A stretch of 64,000 bases of DNA from an uncultured Bacteroidales bacterium (lineage in GTDB: Bacteria; Bacteroidota; Bacteroidia; Bacteroidales; UBA932): assembly GCA_944326265.1 (NCBI GenBank), contig CALVDE010000014.1:1-64000 (forward strand). The letters are read 5' to 3'. The first letter of the stretch is position 1. Every line of letters begins with the position of its first letter. The translations under genes and the position numbers were made by a program. Below, piece after piece: positions 8,172 through 17,925 of this stretch. Below the pieces are notes generated by a model. That model saw nothing but the letters and a program-made list of their open reading frames with translations, was not told the origin of the DNA and ran no database searches.

Positions 8172-9956
8172 ATGCCTATGTTACAAGAAGTCGCTCACAT
8201 CTACGACCTCCTGACCAAGCTCGAAGAGAGGTTTCCGGACAAAAAGGATATGCTCTGCCGCCGCAGCGGTAAAGAATGGATCCGATTCAGTGTCAAGGAC
8301 TACGTACGCTATTCACATCTCATTGCCTACGCCCTCTCATCCATGGGATACGGCAAGGGTGACAAGGCCGTGACCATCTGCAACAACCGCCCTGAATGGA
8401 ATTTTACCGATATGGGCCTCAGCATGGCCGGACTGGTGCACGTGCCCGTCTACCCTACCCTGAGCGCTGACGAGTACCTCTACATACTCAATCACAGCGA
8501 TGCCAGGATTGTATTCATCGGTACCATGAGCCAATACCGTAAGCTGGAGCCTATTGTGCGGAAAATGGACAGACCTGCCAGGATTATCCTCATGGATGAT
8601 GCAGACAACATTCAGTGTCTCAGGGATTTATATCAAACAGGCGAGGAGGCTGAGTCTATTCAGAAACCTGTAATAGAGAAGATTAAGGCCGAAACTGACA
8701 CTGACGCACTGGCCTCGATCATATACACATCAGGCACGACCGGCACGCCTAAAGGAGTAATGCTCTCGCACCACAACCTTATGTTCAATGCATACGGACA
8801 CGCAGTAAAACAGACTGTACGCCCGGATCAGAAAATGCTCAGTTTCCTGCCGCTGTGCCATGTCTATGAGAGAAGCATGAATTACGAATACCAATATATA
8901 GGCATAAGCATCTACTATGCGGAGAGTCTTGGAACCCTGGCCAGAGATCTGGCAGACTGTCATGCGGACGGATTCTGTGCGGTACCGAGGGTGTTGGAGA
9001 TGATGTATTCCAAGCTGGAGGCGGCCGGCAAACAGCTCAAAGGCTTCAAAAAGACTGTCTACAGCCTGGCGTGGGACTATGCCAATAACTATGACAATTA
9101 TCGCAAAGGGCTAATTTACAGACTGAAACGTTATGTATACGACCGGCTGGTGTACAGTAAATGGAGAGCCAATCTCGGGGGACATGAGATGCTTATCGTG
9201 TCCGGAGGCTCATCGATTCAGGCCAGGATAATACGCCTGTTCAACGCAGCCCGCCTGCATATTTACGAAGGCTACGGAATGACCGAGGCATCCCCGGTAA
9301 TCGCAGTCAACAATCCGGTAGAAGGAATCAACATCATAGGTACTGTCGGAAAGCCGATGGAACGCACAGAACTGAAATTTGCCGAAGACGGAGAGATCCT
9401 CACACGAGGACCGCACGTGATGCTGGGATACTACAAGAATCCCGAGGCCACAAAAGAAGTTATCGACTCAGAAGGATTCCTCCACACCGGAGACATAGGC
9501 CGGCTGATAGACGGCAAATATCTCCAGATTACCGACCGCAAGAAAGAGATCTTCAAGCTTTCCCTCGGCAAGTACGTCGCACCGCAGGTCATAGAGAACA
9601 AGCTGAAGGAATCTCCGCTTATCCAGAACTGCATAGTCATAGGAGAGAATCAGAAGTTCGCATCGGCCATAATCATTCCCGATTTCGAGCATCTGCGCCA
9701 CAGTGCCGAAGCCATCGGCATCACCGGTAAGGAGGACAACTCCGGACTGATCGCAGACCCGGCTGTCGTTGCCCTCATCCATAAGGAAGTGGAGAAAGTC
9801 AACAGCACTACGGCACCGCATGAGAACATCAAGCGCGAAAGGATAGTATGCGATGAATGGACACCGGCAAACAATATGCTGTCGCAGACACTGAAGCTGA
9901 AGCGTGCACGGATTACGTCCCGTTATGCAGACATCATAAAAGAGATCTACAAGTAA
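8172..9956 (+). CDS. long-chain fatty acid-CoA ligase (AMP-forming)
   Basis: Activates fatty acids to acyl-CoA through an acyl-AMP intermediate. The 594-residue protein carries the ANL-superfamily motifs: the P-loop IIYTSGTTGTPKGVMLSH (near residue 190), YEGYGMTEASPV (near 365), the TGDIGRLIDGKYLQITDRKKE hinge region (near 440) and a C-terminal lysine region. Length and the FKLSLGKYVAPQ segment fit the FAA1/ACSL-like group common in Bacteroidota. Its stop is one base before the next start, so the GNAT gene is co-transcribed. Acyl chain preference cannot be read from sequence. Confidence 0.9.
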   Translation: MPMLQEVAHIYDLLTKLEERFPDKKDMLCRRSGKEWIRFSVKDYVRYSHLIAYALSSMGYGKGDKAVTICNNRPEWNFTDMGLSMAGLVHVPVYPTLSADEYLYILNHSDARIVFIGTMSQYRKLEPIVRKMDRPARIILMDDADNIQCLRDLYQTGEEAESIQKPVIEKIKAETDTDALASIIYTSGTTGTPKGVMLSHHNLMFNAYGHAVKQTVRPDQKMLSFLPLCHVYERSMNYEYQYIGISIYYAESLGTLARDLADCHADGFCAVPRVLEMMYSKLEAAGKQLKGFKKTVYSLAWDYANNYDNYRKGLIYRLKRYVYDRLVYSKWRANLGGHEMLIVSGGSSIQARIIRLFNAARLHIYEGYGMTEASPVIAVNNPVEGINIIGTVGKPMERTELKFAEDGEILTRGPHVMLGYYKNPEATKEVIDSEGFLHTGDIGRLIDGKYLQITDRKKEIFKLSLGKYVAPQVIENKLKESPLIQNCIVIGENQKFASAIIIPDFEHLRHSAEAIGITGKEDNSGLIADPAVVALIHKEVEKVNSTTAPHENIKRERIVCDEWTPANNMLSQTLKLKRARITSRYADIIKEIYK

Positions 9957-9957
9957 A

Positions 9958-10776
9958 ATGTTCAGGCCTTCATCTCCCGACGACACTCCTGCTCTCAGGG
10001 AACTTTGGAAAAAATGCTTTGATGCAGACCCTGCCTTTCTGGACCTGTATTTCGGCAAAGGGACGGAACTATGCCGGACATTTGTTCTCGAAGAACAGTC
10101 AGCGATAGTATCCGCACTATCCGTATTCGATATCAATGACGGGGACAGCAAAGGAGGATACGTCTACGGAGTCTGCACACATCCCGCGCACAGAGGAAGA
10201 CGATACGCAGTATCGCTCCTTAAATATGTTGAAGACATTTATTTCAGGAAAGGATATAAATTCTTTATCCTGAGACCGGCATCCCCCACCCTGTTTTCGT
10301 ACTACAGGAATATCGGCTATGACCGTACTCTCTATGTAGACAGAATCACTGAGAAACTGCCGCTGATTCCCACAGAACTCCCTCTAAAGCCGCTTTCAGG
10401 AGAAAGGCTGTACATATTGCGGAAAAGAATGTGCCGCCAATCGCAACTTTTTGAATGGAGTGAAGATATGTGCCGCTACATACTTTCCTATATAGACTAC
10501 TGCGACGGACTCGCATACGAGACGTATGACGGAGCTTACCTCATCTGCATACCTGACACAGCAACAACCGGAAACATCATCTGCGAAGAATGGGGGCAGA
10601 GCGGTGACAGGAGAATGGACCTTATAAAATCAGCTGCCAAGACCCTGTTCACCGATGCTCAAAACATAATTTTCAAACGGTCAAGTGCAGGATACGGTGA
10701 AGAATATGCCCTGTACACGACATTCACCAATCACAACTTAAGTCCGACAATCTTATTTAACTTCACGATGGAGTAA
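9958..10776 (+). CDS. GNAT-family N-acetyltransferase
   Basis: The 272-residue protein contains a GNAT acetyl-CoA binding core at about residues 55-130: YVYGVCTHPAHRGRRYAVSLL, with the R/Q-x-x-G-like pyrophosphate loop, then a strand and the LFSYYRNIGYDR motif. The C-terminal half (about 140-272) is not recognised; two-domain GNATs of similar length exist. It starts one base after the acyl-CoA ligase stop, so the two are probably translated together. Substrate unknown. A parS-like palindrome follows its stop at once. Confidence 0.8.
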   Translation: MFRPSSPDDTPALRELWKKCFDADPAFLDLYFGKGTELCRTFVLEEQSAIVSALSVFDINDGDSKGGYVYGVCTHPAHRGRRYAVSLLKYVEDIYFRKGYKFFILRPASPTLFSYYRNIGYDRTLYVDRITEKLPLIPTELPLKPLSGERLYILRKRMCRQSQLFEWSEDMCRYILSYIDYCDGLAYETYDGAYLICIPDTATTGNIICEEWGQSGDRRMDLIKSAAKTLFTDAQNIIFKRSSAGYGEEYALYTTFTNHNLSPTILFNFTME

Positions 10777-10779
10777 TTA

Positions 10780-10795
10780 CGTTCCACGTGGAACA
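10780..10795. other. parS-like site 1
   Basis: The 14-base perfect palindrome GTTCCACGTGGAAC occupies 10781-10794. It matches the core of ParB-binding parS sites (TGTTTCACGTGAAACA and the known TGTTCCACGTGGAACA form). It sits in the 32-base gap between the convergent GNAT and mnmG genes. Other bacteria have parS sites near gidA/mnmG and the origin. parA and parB are not in the window. Confidence 0.75.
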
Positions 10796-10808
10796 GAAGC
10801 CACGCAAT

Positions 10809-12776
10809 CTATCTCCCGAAGTAGACAAGGAGCACTGAAATATCTGAAGGCGAGACCCCGGGAATACGGGACGCAGCCGCGATGTTGTCAGGTCGGTGTT
10901 TGGAAAGCTTAATCCTGGCCTCAATGGACAGGGACTCGAGTCGGGAATAATCAAAATCTTGCGGGATTGAAAGCCGCTCCAGTTTCTTTATCTTCTCTGC
11001 TTGCTGGGCCTCACGCTCAATATAACCTTTATACTTTAAATGTGTTTCGACAGAAGAGAGACACTCGGGCAGCAATGAGTAGTAATCAGCTGGGAAAATA
11101 TTCTTAAACGTATCGGGTAATGATTGCGGCCGCAACGTTGGTGCTGGATATTTCGCTGCTTGGGTAATAGCGGATCTTGTTCCACGTGGAACGAGGGGGT
11201 AAATATCTGTGATGCTTATCTGGGGCCTGGTAAGCAGCTCTGCAATAGGACGGAGGCTTGTCAATGGCGAAGAGCATCTAGAAAGCAGGACGGTGTTGAC
11301 TGAATCCAGGTCTGATCTTGTCGAATTCAGGGCAGTAAGTAAGCGGGACTTGATGCGCATCTTCCTGTCGAGCGTCTTCATACGAAGATCATCGACCAGT
11401 CCTACAGAGCGGCCGATGGGTGTTAGACGCTCGTCTGCATTGTCCTGGCGCAGGAGGATACGGTACTCAGCGCGTGACGTGAACATTCTGTAAGGCTCAT
11501 CAACTCCTTTTGCAACCAGGTCGTCAATCAGAACTCCGATGTATGACGAATCACGTGTAAGCACCATTTCTGGAAGCTGCCTGAGATTCAGGACTGCATT
11601 GATTCCAGCGACTATTCCCTGAGCAGCCGCCTCCTCATATCCGGTTGTGCCGTTAACCTGTCCGGCGAGATAAAGGTTAGGCACAATTCGGGAACGGAGC
11701 GTATGGTCCAGAAGAGTCGGATCGAAGTAGTCATACTCAATTGCGTATGCAGGACGGAGAAGATGCACTTTCTCGAAACCCGGGACATGCATCAGCGCTT
11801 TCAACTGGATGTCAAAGGGAAGCGATGAAGAAAAACCCTGAAGATAATATTCGGTCGATGTACGGCCCTCTGGCTCGAGAAATATCTGATGCGAGTCCTT
11901 GTCGGCAAATGTACGCAACTTGTCCTCAATGCTGGGACAGTACCTCGGACCTATTCCGGTTATCTTACCGGAGAAAAGCGGAGACTTGTCGAAGCCGCTG
12001 CGCAGGGTATCGTGCACAAGCCGGTTAGTATGCCCGATGTAGCATGTCATCTGAACGCCATCCCTACGCTGTGCGGCAGAAAGATACGGCAGGAAGGAGA
12101 ACTTCTCCGGGAACTCATCACCCGTCTGTAGCAAGAGTCTGGAAACATCTACAGATCTTATGTCGACCCTTGGGGGAGTTCCGGTCTTCATTCTGGAGGA
12201 GGATATGCCGCGTTCTGTAAGCTGGGCAGTAAGTCCGAATGAAGCGGGCTCCGCGACGCGGCCTCCTACCGACGTGCGGTCACCCACGAATATCCTGCCG
12301 TCCAGGAAAGTCCCGGCTGTGAGCACATAACACGACGCACTGAACACAGCCCCAAGTGAAGTCTCGAGCGAGACTATTGTGTTGTTGCTGGAGAAATTGA
12401 ACTTGGTTACAGTGTCCTGCCAGCAACATAGACCAGGTACATTCTCGATTATCCACCGCCAGTTCTGGGAGAAAGCCATGCGGTCGCACTGAGCACGGGG
12501 ACTCCACATCGCAGGTCCCTTGGAACGGTTGAGCATCCTGAACTGAAGCGTAGAGGAATCAGCAATTATGCCCGAGAAGCCGCCAAGAGCATCTATCTCT
12601 CTGACAATCTGACCCTTAGCAATTCCACCAAAAGACGGATTGCATGACATCTGGGCTATTTTATTCATATCCATGGTAATGAGCAGGACGGACACACCCA
12701 TACGGGCCGCAGCAACCGCAGCCTCGCATCCGGCATGACCGGCTCCTATCACTATCACGTCATATCTGTCTGTCAT
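10809..12776 (-). CDS. mnmG: tRNA uridine-34 modification enzyme MnmG (GidA)
   Basis: FAD-dependent subunit that, with MnmE, installs the carboxymethylaminomethyl group at U34 of certain tRNAs. The 655-residue protein has the N-terminal FAD-binding [14 protein letters not shown], the family signature [10 protein letters not shown] near residue 205, and the second FAD/NAD loop [13 protein letters not shown] near 370, followed by the C-terminal helical domain. The promoter at 12788-12820 fits the ATG at 12776. A second parS-like palindrome lies inside the coding sequence, spelling VPRGTR in the protein. Confidence 0.96.
   Translation of the reverse strand: MTDRYDVIVIGAGHAGCEAAVAAARMGVSVLLITMDMNKIAQMSCNPSFGGIAKGQIVREIDALGGFSGIIADSSTLQFRMLNRSKGPAMWSPRAQCDRMAFSQNWRWIIENVPGLCCWQDTVTKFNFSSNNTIVSLETSLGAVFSASCYVLTAGTFLDGRIFVGDRTSVGGRVAEPASFGLTAQLTERGISSSRMKTGTPPRVDIRSVDVSRLLLQTGDEFPEKFSFLPYLSAAQRRDGVQMTCYIGHTNRLVHDTLRSGFDKSPLFSGKITGIGPRYCPSIEDKLRTFADKDSHQIFLEPEGRTSTEYYLQGFSSSLPFDIQLKALMHVPGFEKVHLLRPAYAIEYDYFDPTLLDHTLRSRIVPNLYLAGQVNGTTGYEEAAAQGIVAGINAVLNLRQLPEMVLTRDSSYIGVLIDDLVAKGVDEPYRMFTSRAEYRILLRQDNADERLTPIGRSVGLVDDLRMKTLDRKMRIKSRLLTALNSTRSDLDSVNTVLLSRCSSPLTSLRPIAELLTRPQISITDIYPLVPRGTRSAITQAAKYPAPTLRPQSLPDTFKNIFPADYYSLLPECLSSVETHLKYKGYIEREAQQAEKIKKLERLSIPQDFDYSRLESLSIEARIKLSKHRPDNIAAASRIPGVSPSDISVLLVYFGR
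11178..11193. other. parS-like site 2, inside mnmG
   Basis: TGTTCCACGTGGAACG, with the same 14-base perfect palindrome as site 1 (core 11179-11192), 398 bases away. Two exact copies this close are very unlikely by chance and support real ParB-binding sites. It lies within the mnmG reading frame. Confidence 0.8.
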
Positions 12777-12787
12777 AGTAACCGGTG

Positions 12788-12820
12788 CAAATATACTCCA
12801 ATTTAAGATTTAAGCGCAAA
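12788..12820 (-). promoter_or_regulatory. mnmG promoter
   Basis: On the minus strand, TTTG (12817-12820), a 21-base spacer and TATATTTG (12788-12795) match the Bacteroidota promoter pattern. The mnmG ATG follows 11 bases later. Confidence 0.65.
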
Positions 12821-12830
12821 AAAGCATCCC

Positions 12831-13319
12831 CTAGATTTGCTTTTGAATATAAGCCTGATCAGGCAGAATACCGAAACCGGGCAACAGACCCAAAGCACTG
12901 TCCTCAGCGCTCCGCATCAGCTGCGCCTCTTCAGGAGAAAGGTCATCATAGCCCAGAAGATGCAGTACTCCGTGCGCCATGACCCTGTACAGCTCGGTCG
13001 AGAAACCCGCGCCGTACTCGACCCCGTTGGCCATGACAGTATCCAGGCTTATAACGATGTCGGCGGATATCCGTCCCGACGGCCTGTTGCCGGCAAGCTC
13101 GTCTGAGTACTGAGACGTATCGAAAGTTATGATGTCAGTATAGTAATCATGGTCGAGATACTCCCTGTTGACCCCGAGGACGTACTCGTCAGAGGCAAAA
13201 ATATAATTAATGTCCCCTACCCTGTGATTTTTACCGGAAATGATTTCTTTTATCCAATTTTTAATTGCATTTTTGTGGCGCAATTTGAAGGATACGTCAA
13301 TGAGTTCAAATCTTATCAT
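12831..13319 (-). CDS. ybeY: endoribonuclease YbeY
   Basis: Zinc-dependent RNase involved in 16S rRNA 3'-end maturation and ribosome quality control. The 162-residue protein has the UPF0054 core with EYLDHDYYTDIITFD and the metal site HGVLHLLGYDD. The two histidines of the H-x3-H pair are present, but the third His seen in E. coli (GYDH) is Asp here. From memory, Bacteroidota homologues also lack that His, so this is probably lineage variation rather than loss. It lies upstream of mnmG on the same strand, but mnmG has its own promoter. Confidence 0.9.
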   Translation of the reverse strand: MIRFELIDVSFKLRHKNAIKNWIKEIISGKNHRVGDINYIFASDEYVLGVNREYLDHDYYTDIITFDTSQYSDELAGNRPSGRISADIVISLDTVMANGVEYGAGFSTELYRVMAHGVLHLLGYDDLSPEEAQLMRSAEDSALGLLPGFGILPDQAYIQKQI

Positions 13320-13370
13320 ACGGTCTGATTTTTGCTTAAATTTTTTTGTAAAATTAATAAAATTACAACT

Positions 13371-14312
13371 ATGTCAAAAGTTAGTGTTATCGGCGTTGGA
13401 AATGTAGGTGCTACCTGCGCCAACGTACTTGCAGGCTGGAACATCGCTAAAGAAATCGTTCTCCTCGATGTACGCGAAGGTTTTGCTGAGGGCAAGGCCA
13501 TTGATATCCAGCAGTCTGCCAAAATAATGGGTATTAACTCGAAGATCACAGGAGTGACCAACGACTACAAGGCCACAGCCGGCTCGGACGTTGTGGTGGT
13601 CACATCAGGACTGCCCAGAAAACCCGGAATGTCCCGCGAGGACCTCATAGGTACAAACGCCAAAATCGTCAGCGAGGTTGTAGGCAACGTGGTTAAATAC
13701 TCTCCCAACACATTCATTATCATGGTTTCCAACCCTATGGACACCATGACTTATCTCGCATACAAGACCTGCGGAATCAAGAAGAACCACCTCATCGGCA
13801 TGGGCGGAGCGCTTGACAGCAGCCGCTTCAACTACTATCTCAGCCTTGCCCTGAACGCTCCCGTATGCGACATCGACGGAATGGTAATAGGAGCACACGG
13901 AGATGCTACAATGGTGCCCCTGATGAGCAGTGTAAAATACAAAGGAGGCGATGTGGAGAAGATCCTCAGCAAGGCCCGCCGCGAGAAAGTAATCGCAGAC
14001 ACCATGGTTGGCGGCGCCACAATCACCAAACTGATGGGAACCTCCGCATTCTATGCACCCGGCGCATGCGCAGCAAGCATCGTAAGGGCAATCCTCCACG
14101 ACGAGAAGAGAATCATCCCCTGCAGCGTTCCCCAGAACGGCGAGTACGGTGAAGAGGACATCTGTCTCGGAGTGCCCATCGTAGTCGGCAGGAAAGGTGT
14201 CGAGAAGATAGTCAGGATCAAGCTCTCGGAGGACGAGAAGAAGAGATTCCACGAGGGAGCCGAGAAGCAGAGGAACACCAACAAGATCCTGCACGAGCTC
14301 GGTCTCATCTAG
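13371..14312 (+). CDS. mdh: malate dehydrogenase (LDH-like type)
   Basis: Interconverts malate and oxaloacetate with NAD(H). I start at the ATG at 13371 (MSKVSVIGVGNVGA), giving 313 residues and putting the Rossmann G-x-G-x-x-G right at the N-terminus; the 13 extra upstream codons are AT-rich leader. Visible features are the substrate loop GLPRKPGMSREDL, VSNPMDTMTYLA and the catalytic histidine in IGAHGD. In a Bacteroidales-like cell it would run in the reductive branch that feeds the fumarate reductase encoded at 17-20 kb. Confidence 0.95.
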   Translation: MSKVSVIGVGNVGATCANVLAGWNIAKEIVLLDVREGFAEGKAIDIQQSAKIMGINSKITGVTNDYKATAGSDVVVVTSGLPRKPGMSREDLIGTNAKIVSEVVGNVVKYSPNTFIIMVSNPMDTMTYLAYKTCGIKKNHLIGMGGALDSSRFNYYLSLALNAPVCDIDGMVIGAHGDATMVPLMSSVKYKGGDVEKILSKARREKVIADTMVGGATITKLMGTSAFYAPGACAASIVRAILHDEKRIIPCSVPQNGEYGEEDICLGVPIVVGRKGVEKIVRIKLSEDEKKRFHEGAEKQRNTNKILHELGLI

Positions 14313-14336
14313 TTTTTAACAGATTTTTCAACAATT

Positions 14337-14370
14337 TTTGTGTTTATTTCAGAAATAATGTCTAATTTTA
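14337..14370 (+). promoter_or_regulatory. possible promoter of tonB-like gene
   Basis: TTTG at 14337-14340, a 22-base spacer and TAATTTTA at 14363-14370 (one mismatch to TAnnTTTG), 30 bases before the ATG. Weak match. Confidence 0.35.
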
Positions 14371-14400
14371 CAGTTGGAAAATTAGAAAACACTAAATAAC

Positions 14401-15096
14401 ATGGAAGTTAAAAAATCCGCAAAAGCGAATCTCGAAAACAAAAAGTTGTTCTACAGAGAGTTAGGACTGATTGTCGCTCTCGTAGCAATACTTGCTGCAT
14501 TCGAGTGGAGCACTACAGAGAAGGCTGAGTCCGTAATACAGGAGGAGACAGCAGCACCTATAGAAGTTGAAGAGATACCTATCACAACCGAGGCTCCTCC
14601 TCCGCCCCCCGAGGCTCCTAAAGTACCCCAGCTGTCAGACATGATCGAAGTGGTGGATGACGACATAGTTGTCGATACCGACCTCTTCATCAGTCTTGAA
14701 GACGACGCTGACGTCGGAGTTGAGATTATGGACTACGTAGCAGAAGTTGAGGAAGAGGTTATCGAGGAAGCACCTATACCCTACACACTCGTAGAGGAAA
14801 AACCTGGATTCAACGGCGGTGATGCCAACGAGTTCACCAAATGGGTCTACAAGAACCTCGAATATCCCGCAGCAGCTCAGGAGAACGGTATTCAGGGACG
14901 TGTTACCCTCCAGTTCACAATCGAGGCAGACGGCTCGATCAGCAATATCCGCGTACTCCGTGGAATTGACCCGACACTGGACCAGGCAGCCATAGACGTA
15001 CTTAAGAAGTCGCCCAAATGGACTCCCGGAAAACAGAGGGACAAGGCTGTGCGTGTAACTTACAACTTCCCCATCTTCTTCCAGCTGAGAAACTAA
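14401..15096 (+). CDS. TonB-family energy transducer
   Basis: Couples the inner-membrane proton gradient to outer-membrane receptors. The 231-residue product shows one N-terminal membrane helix (about residues 20-37, LGLIVALVAILAAFEW), a proline-rich stretch TTEAPPPPPEAPKVP, an acidic Asp/Glu-rich linker (about 80-125) and a C-terminal TonB domain (about 140-231) with YPAAAQENGIQGRVTLQF and the VLKKSPKWTPGKQ signature. No exbB or exbD lies nearby. It ends in a strong terminator. The acidic linker is more marked than in classical TonB. Confidence 0.9.
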   Translation: MEVKKSAKANLENKKLFYRELGLIVALVAILAAFEWSTTEKAESVIQEETAAPIEVEEIPITTEAPPPPPEAPKVPQLSDMIEVVDDDIVVDTDLFISLEDDADVGVEIMDYVAEVEEEVIEEAPIPYTLVEEKPGFNGGDANEFTKWVYKNLEYPAAAQENGIQGRVTLQFTIEADGSISNIRVLRGIDPTLDQAAIDVLKKSPKWTPGKQRDKAVRVTYNFPIFFQLRN

Positions 15097-15116
15097 CACA
15101 AAAATTTAGACACTGA

Positions 15117-15153
15117 TGAGGCTGTCCCTGAAAAGAGTCAGCCTCATTTTTTT
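15117..15153 (+). terminator. terminator after tonB-like gene
   Basis: TGAGGCTG (15117-15124) pairs perfectly with CAGCCTCA (15139-15146) and is followed by seven Ts. It ends eight bases before the hflX ATG. Confidence 0.85.
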
Positions 15154-15161
15154 AGCAGTAT

Positions 15162-16343
15162 ATGACAGAAGAGGACAAAATGGAAAGGACGGTCGTGGTA
15201 TCCGTGATACCGCAGGGGACCGACGAAAGAAGAGTAAAAGAGAATCTGGACGAACTGGAGTTCCTGGCGGAGACTGCCGGAGCAAGAAGCATCAGAAGGT
15301 TCACACAAAAGCTGGAAAGGGCCAATTCCAGGACATACGTGGGCACAGGCAAACTGGAAGAGATCAAAGCTTTCATTGAAGAGAGCGGATGCACTCTGGT
15401 ACTGTTCGACGACGAACTGAGCCCGTCACAGCTGAGAAACCTCGAAAAGGAACTGGGCTGCAGGATACTTGACAGAACCAACCTCATACTGGACATCTTC
15501 GCACAGCGCGCCAAGACCGCATACGCGAAGACTCAGGTGGAACTTGCTCAGTATCAGTATCTCCTACCCCGCCTGACCCGGATGTGGACACACCTTGAGA
15601 GACAGAGGGGAGGCATTGGAATGAGGGGACCGGGCGAGAGCCAGATCGAGACGGACAGACGTATTATCCTGCAGAAAATAAGCCTGCTGAAAGAACAGCT
15701 GAAGAAAATAGACAGACAGATGTCCTCACAGCGCGGCAACAGAGGCTCACTTGTCAGAGTATCGCTTGTAGGCTATACCAACGCCGGTAAAAGCACTTTG
15801 ATGAATCTGCTGTCAAAAAGCGACGTATTCGCCGAGAACAAACTCTTCGCTACGCTTGACACAACAGTAAGGAAAGTCGTTATAGAGAATGTACCGTTCC
15901 TGCTCTCGGATACCGTAGGCTTTATCAGGAAACTGCCCACACAGCTCATAGAATCGTTCAAAAGCACACTCGACGAAGTCAGGGAAGCCGATATACTGCT
16001 GCATGTAGTGGACATCTCCCACCCCGACTTTGAAGAGCAGATAAAGGCCGTAAACGGGACTCTTATGGACATTGGAGCAAAAGACAAGCCCATATTCATG
16101 GTATTCAATAAAATTGATGCCTACAACTACAAGGAACAGAGCGAATACGACTTTGAAGAGGAAAAACCGGAGAATATATCCCTGGAAAGGCTTCAGAAGA
16201 TGTGGGTAGCAAAGGAAAACAGCGCCTGCATATTCATATCGGCCCTTAAAAAGATCAATATAGATAAACTGAGAAAGGACATCTACACGATGGTCAAATC
16301 CATCCACGAAGGCAGGTATCCGTTCAACAACCTGCTTTACTGA
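15162..16343 (+). CDS. hflX: ribosome-associated GTPase HflX
   Basis: GTPase that acts on the 50S subunit or stalled ribosomes. The 393-residue protein has the N-terminal HflX domain with YVGTGKLEEIKAF and DDELSPSQLRNLE, the glycine-rich linker RGGIGMRGPGESQIETDRR, and the G domain: G1 GYTNAGKST (about 203), G3 DTVGFI and G4 NKID. The ATG at 15162 lies only eight bases after a terminator, so the ATG at 15180 (MERTVVVSV) is an alternative. The 3' end overlaps the convergent hydrolase gene by 20 bases. Confidence 0.94.
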   Translation: MTEEDKMERTVVVSVIPQGTDERRVKENLDELEFLAETAGARSIRRFTQKLERANSRTYVGTGKLEEIKAFIEESGCTLVLFDDELSPSQLRNLEKELGCRILDRTNLILDIFAQRAKTAYAKTQVELAQYQYLLPRLTRMWTHLERQRGGIGMRGPGESQIETDRRIILQKISLLKEQLKKIDRQMSSQRGNRGSLVRVSLVGYTNAGKSTLMNLLSKSDVFAENKLFATLDTTVRKVVIENVPFLLSDTVGFIRKLPTQLIESFKSTLDEVREADILLHVVDISHPDFEEQIKAVNGTLMDIGAKDKPIFMVFNKIDAYNYKEQSEYDFEEEKPENISLERLQKMWVAKENSACIFISALKKINIDKLRKDIYTMVKSIHEGRYPFNNLLY

Positions 16344-17127
16344 GAAATTTATCAATGACTGAAGCCACTTCCTGCGGCTTTTCCACAAAGGAATTATGAC
16401 CTGTACCGGGAATCACTGCATGAGTGCAGCCGGGCAGGTCTTTCTTTATACTGTCCACACGTTCCGGACTGCAATAGGTATCCTCGTCGCCGAAGACGAA
16501 CATCACCGGCACGGACGGACTGGACAGCAACCCGACGTTATCGTCCCTTGAGGCCAGACCCCTCACGACTGCGGCAATACCGACAGGATCATGCATCTCG
16601 CATATTTCCACCGTCTCGGAAATCTTCTCGTCACACTCTCGCAGATTGGCTTTCGCATACATGTTGGGAATCACTATCTGGGCCAGCTGGACGAGCTTGC
16701 CGTTTACTATGAACGATATCTCCCTCTCTCTGTCTGATGCCTTTGCTGGATCATCGGCGTAAGGAACGGAATTGAGGTTGACGAGAGCTGACAGACGGCC
16801 TGGATAGTCACGGAGAAATCTCTGTCCGACGTAGCCTCCCATAGAATGACCGATTATGACCGGTCTCATGATGCAGAGCTTGTCGAGAAGGTCCAGCAAT
16901 ACCTTGGCAGAGAACTGCATCGAATTGATATAACTGTCCGTTCCGGAAAGTCCGCAGCCGGGCAGGTCTATAGAAACAATACGGGAAGAGTCCGGGAGCA
17001 AATCCCTGAACTCTTCCCATATATACAGTGTCTCCAGATAGCCGTGGAGAAGCAAGAAAGTCCTGTCACCTTTCCCTGAATCGGAAACATGCACTGGTAT
17101 GCCGTTACAGGTGACAAAGTACTCCAT
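16324..17127 (-). CDS. alpha/beta hydrolase
   Basis: A 267-residue alpha/beta-hydrolase-fold protein. Visible are the oxyanion-hole HGYLETLYIW, the nucleophile elbow IGHSMGGY with its Ser, an acid in VFGDEDTYC and the catalytic His in GTGHNSF. No signal peptide, so cytoplasmic. It follows frdB by three bases and is the last gene of the long leftward run. It resembles generic esterases or lactonases; substrate unknown. Confidence 0.85.
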   Translation of the reverse strand: MEYFVTCNGIPVHVSDSGKGDRTFLLLHGYLETLYIWEEFRDLLPDSSRIVSIDLPGCGLSGTDSYINSMQFSAKVLLDLLDKLCIMRPVIIGHSMGGYVGQRFLRDYPGRLSALVNLNSVPYADDPAKASDREREISFIVNGKLVQLAQIVIPNMYAKANLRECDEKISETVEICEMHDPVGIAAVVRGLASRDDNVGLLSSPSVPVMFVFGDEDTYCSPERVDSIKKDLPGCTHAVIPGTGHNSFVEKPQEVASVIDKFLSKAGC

Positions 17128-17130
17128 AGC

Positions 17131-17910
17131 TTAGTCTTTCAGCTTTGCACAGAGGAACTCGCGGTTCAACCGGGCAATATGGCTTACAGTGATGCCCTTA
17201 GGGCACTCGCTCTGGCAGGCCTGGGTGTTGGTGCAGGCACCGAATCCGAGCTCGTCCATCTTGGCCACCATAGCCTTGGCACGGCGCGCTGCTTCAGGAC
17301 GGCCCTGAGGAAGGAGCGCGAGCGAACTTACACGTGCTGCTACGAAGAGCATTGCCGAGCCGTTCTTACAGGTAGCCACACATGCTCCGCAACCTACGCA
17401 GGCTGCTGCGTCCATACTCTCGTCAGCTTTCTGCTTAGGTATGGGCAGCGCATTGGCATCCTGAGCAGAACCGGCATTGATGGAGATGAATCCGCCGGCC
17501 TGGAGAATCTTGTCGAAAGCACCTCGGTTAACGACCAAATCCTTGATGATGGGGAAACCGGCGCTTCTCCAGGGCTCTATAGTGATGGTATCGCCGTCCT
17601 TGAACTTTCGCATGTGGAGCTGGCAGGTAGTAATCTCGCTGTCAGGTCCATGAGGATGGCCGTTGATATAGAGCGAGCACATACCGCAGATACCCTCGCG
17701 GCAGTCATGGTCGAATGCGATAGGACCGGAATTCCTGCAACCCTTGTTTACTGCAACAGGGTCATTGCCCTCACGTATCAGCTGATCGTTGAGGATATCA
17801 AGCATTTCGAGAAACGAAGTGTCGGGTGATATATCGGACACTTTATATGTTTCGAAATGTCCTTTTGTCTTGGCGTTAGGCTGACGCCATACTTTCAAAG
17901 TAAAATTCAT
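17131..17910 (-). CDS. frdB: fumarate reductase/succinate dehydrogenase iron-sulfur subunit
   Basis: Carries electrons between the flavoprotein and the quinone site. The 259 residues hold the three cluster motifs: 2Fe-2S cysteines in [11 protein letters not shown] plus a following Cys, the 4Fe-4S motif [11 protein letters not shown] and the 3Fe-4S region [12 protein letters not shown]. It lies 15 bases after frdA. The membrane-anchor subunit that normally precedes frdA in Bacteroidota is absent from this window. Whether it runs as fumarate reductase or succinate dehydrogenase cannot be fixed by sequence; the anaerobic lineage favours fumarate reduction. Confidence 0.94.
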   Translation of the reverse strand: MNFTLKVWRQPNAKTKGHFETYKVSDISPDTSFLEMLDILNDQLIREGNDPVAVNKGCRNSGPIAFDHDCREGICGMCSLYINGHPHGPDSEITTCQLHMRKFKDGDTITIEPWRSAGFPIIKDLVVNRGAFDKILQAGGFISINAGSAQDANALPIPKQKADESMDAAACVGCGACVATCKNGSAMLFVAARVSSLALLPQGRPEAARRAKAMVAKMDELGFGACTNTQACQSECPKGITVSHIARLNREFLCAKLKD

Positions 17911-17925
17911 AATTAATTCCCCTCC

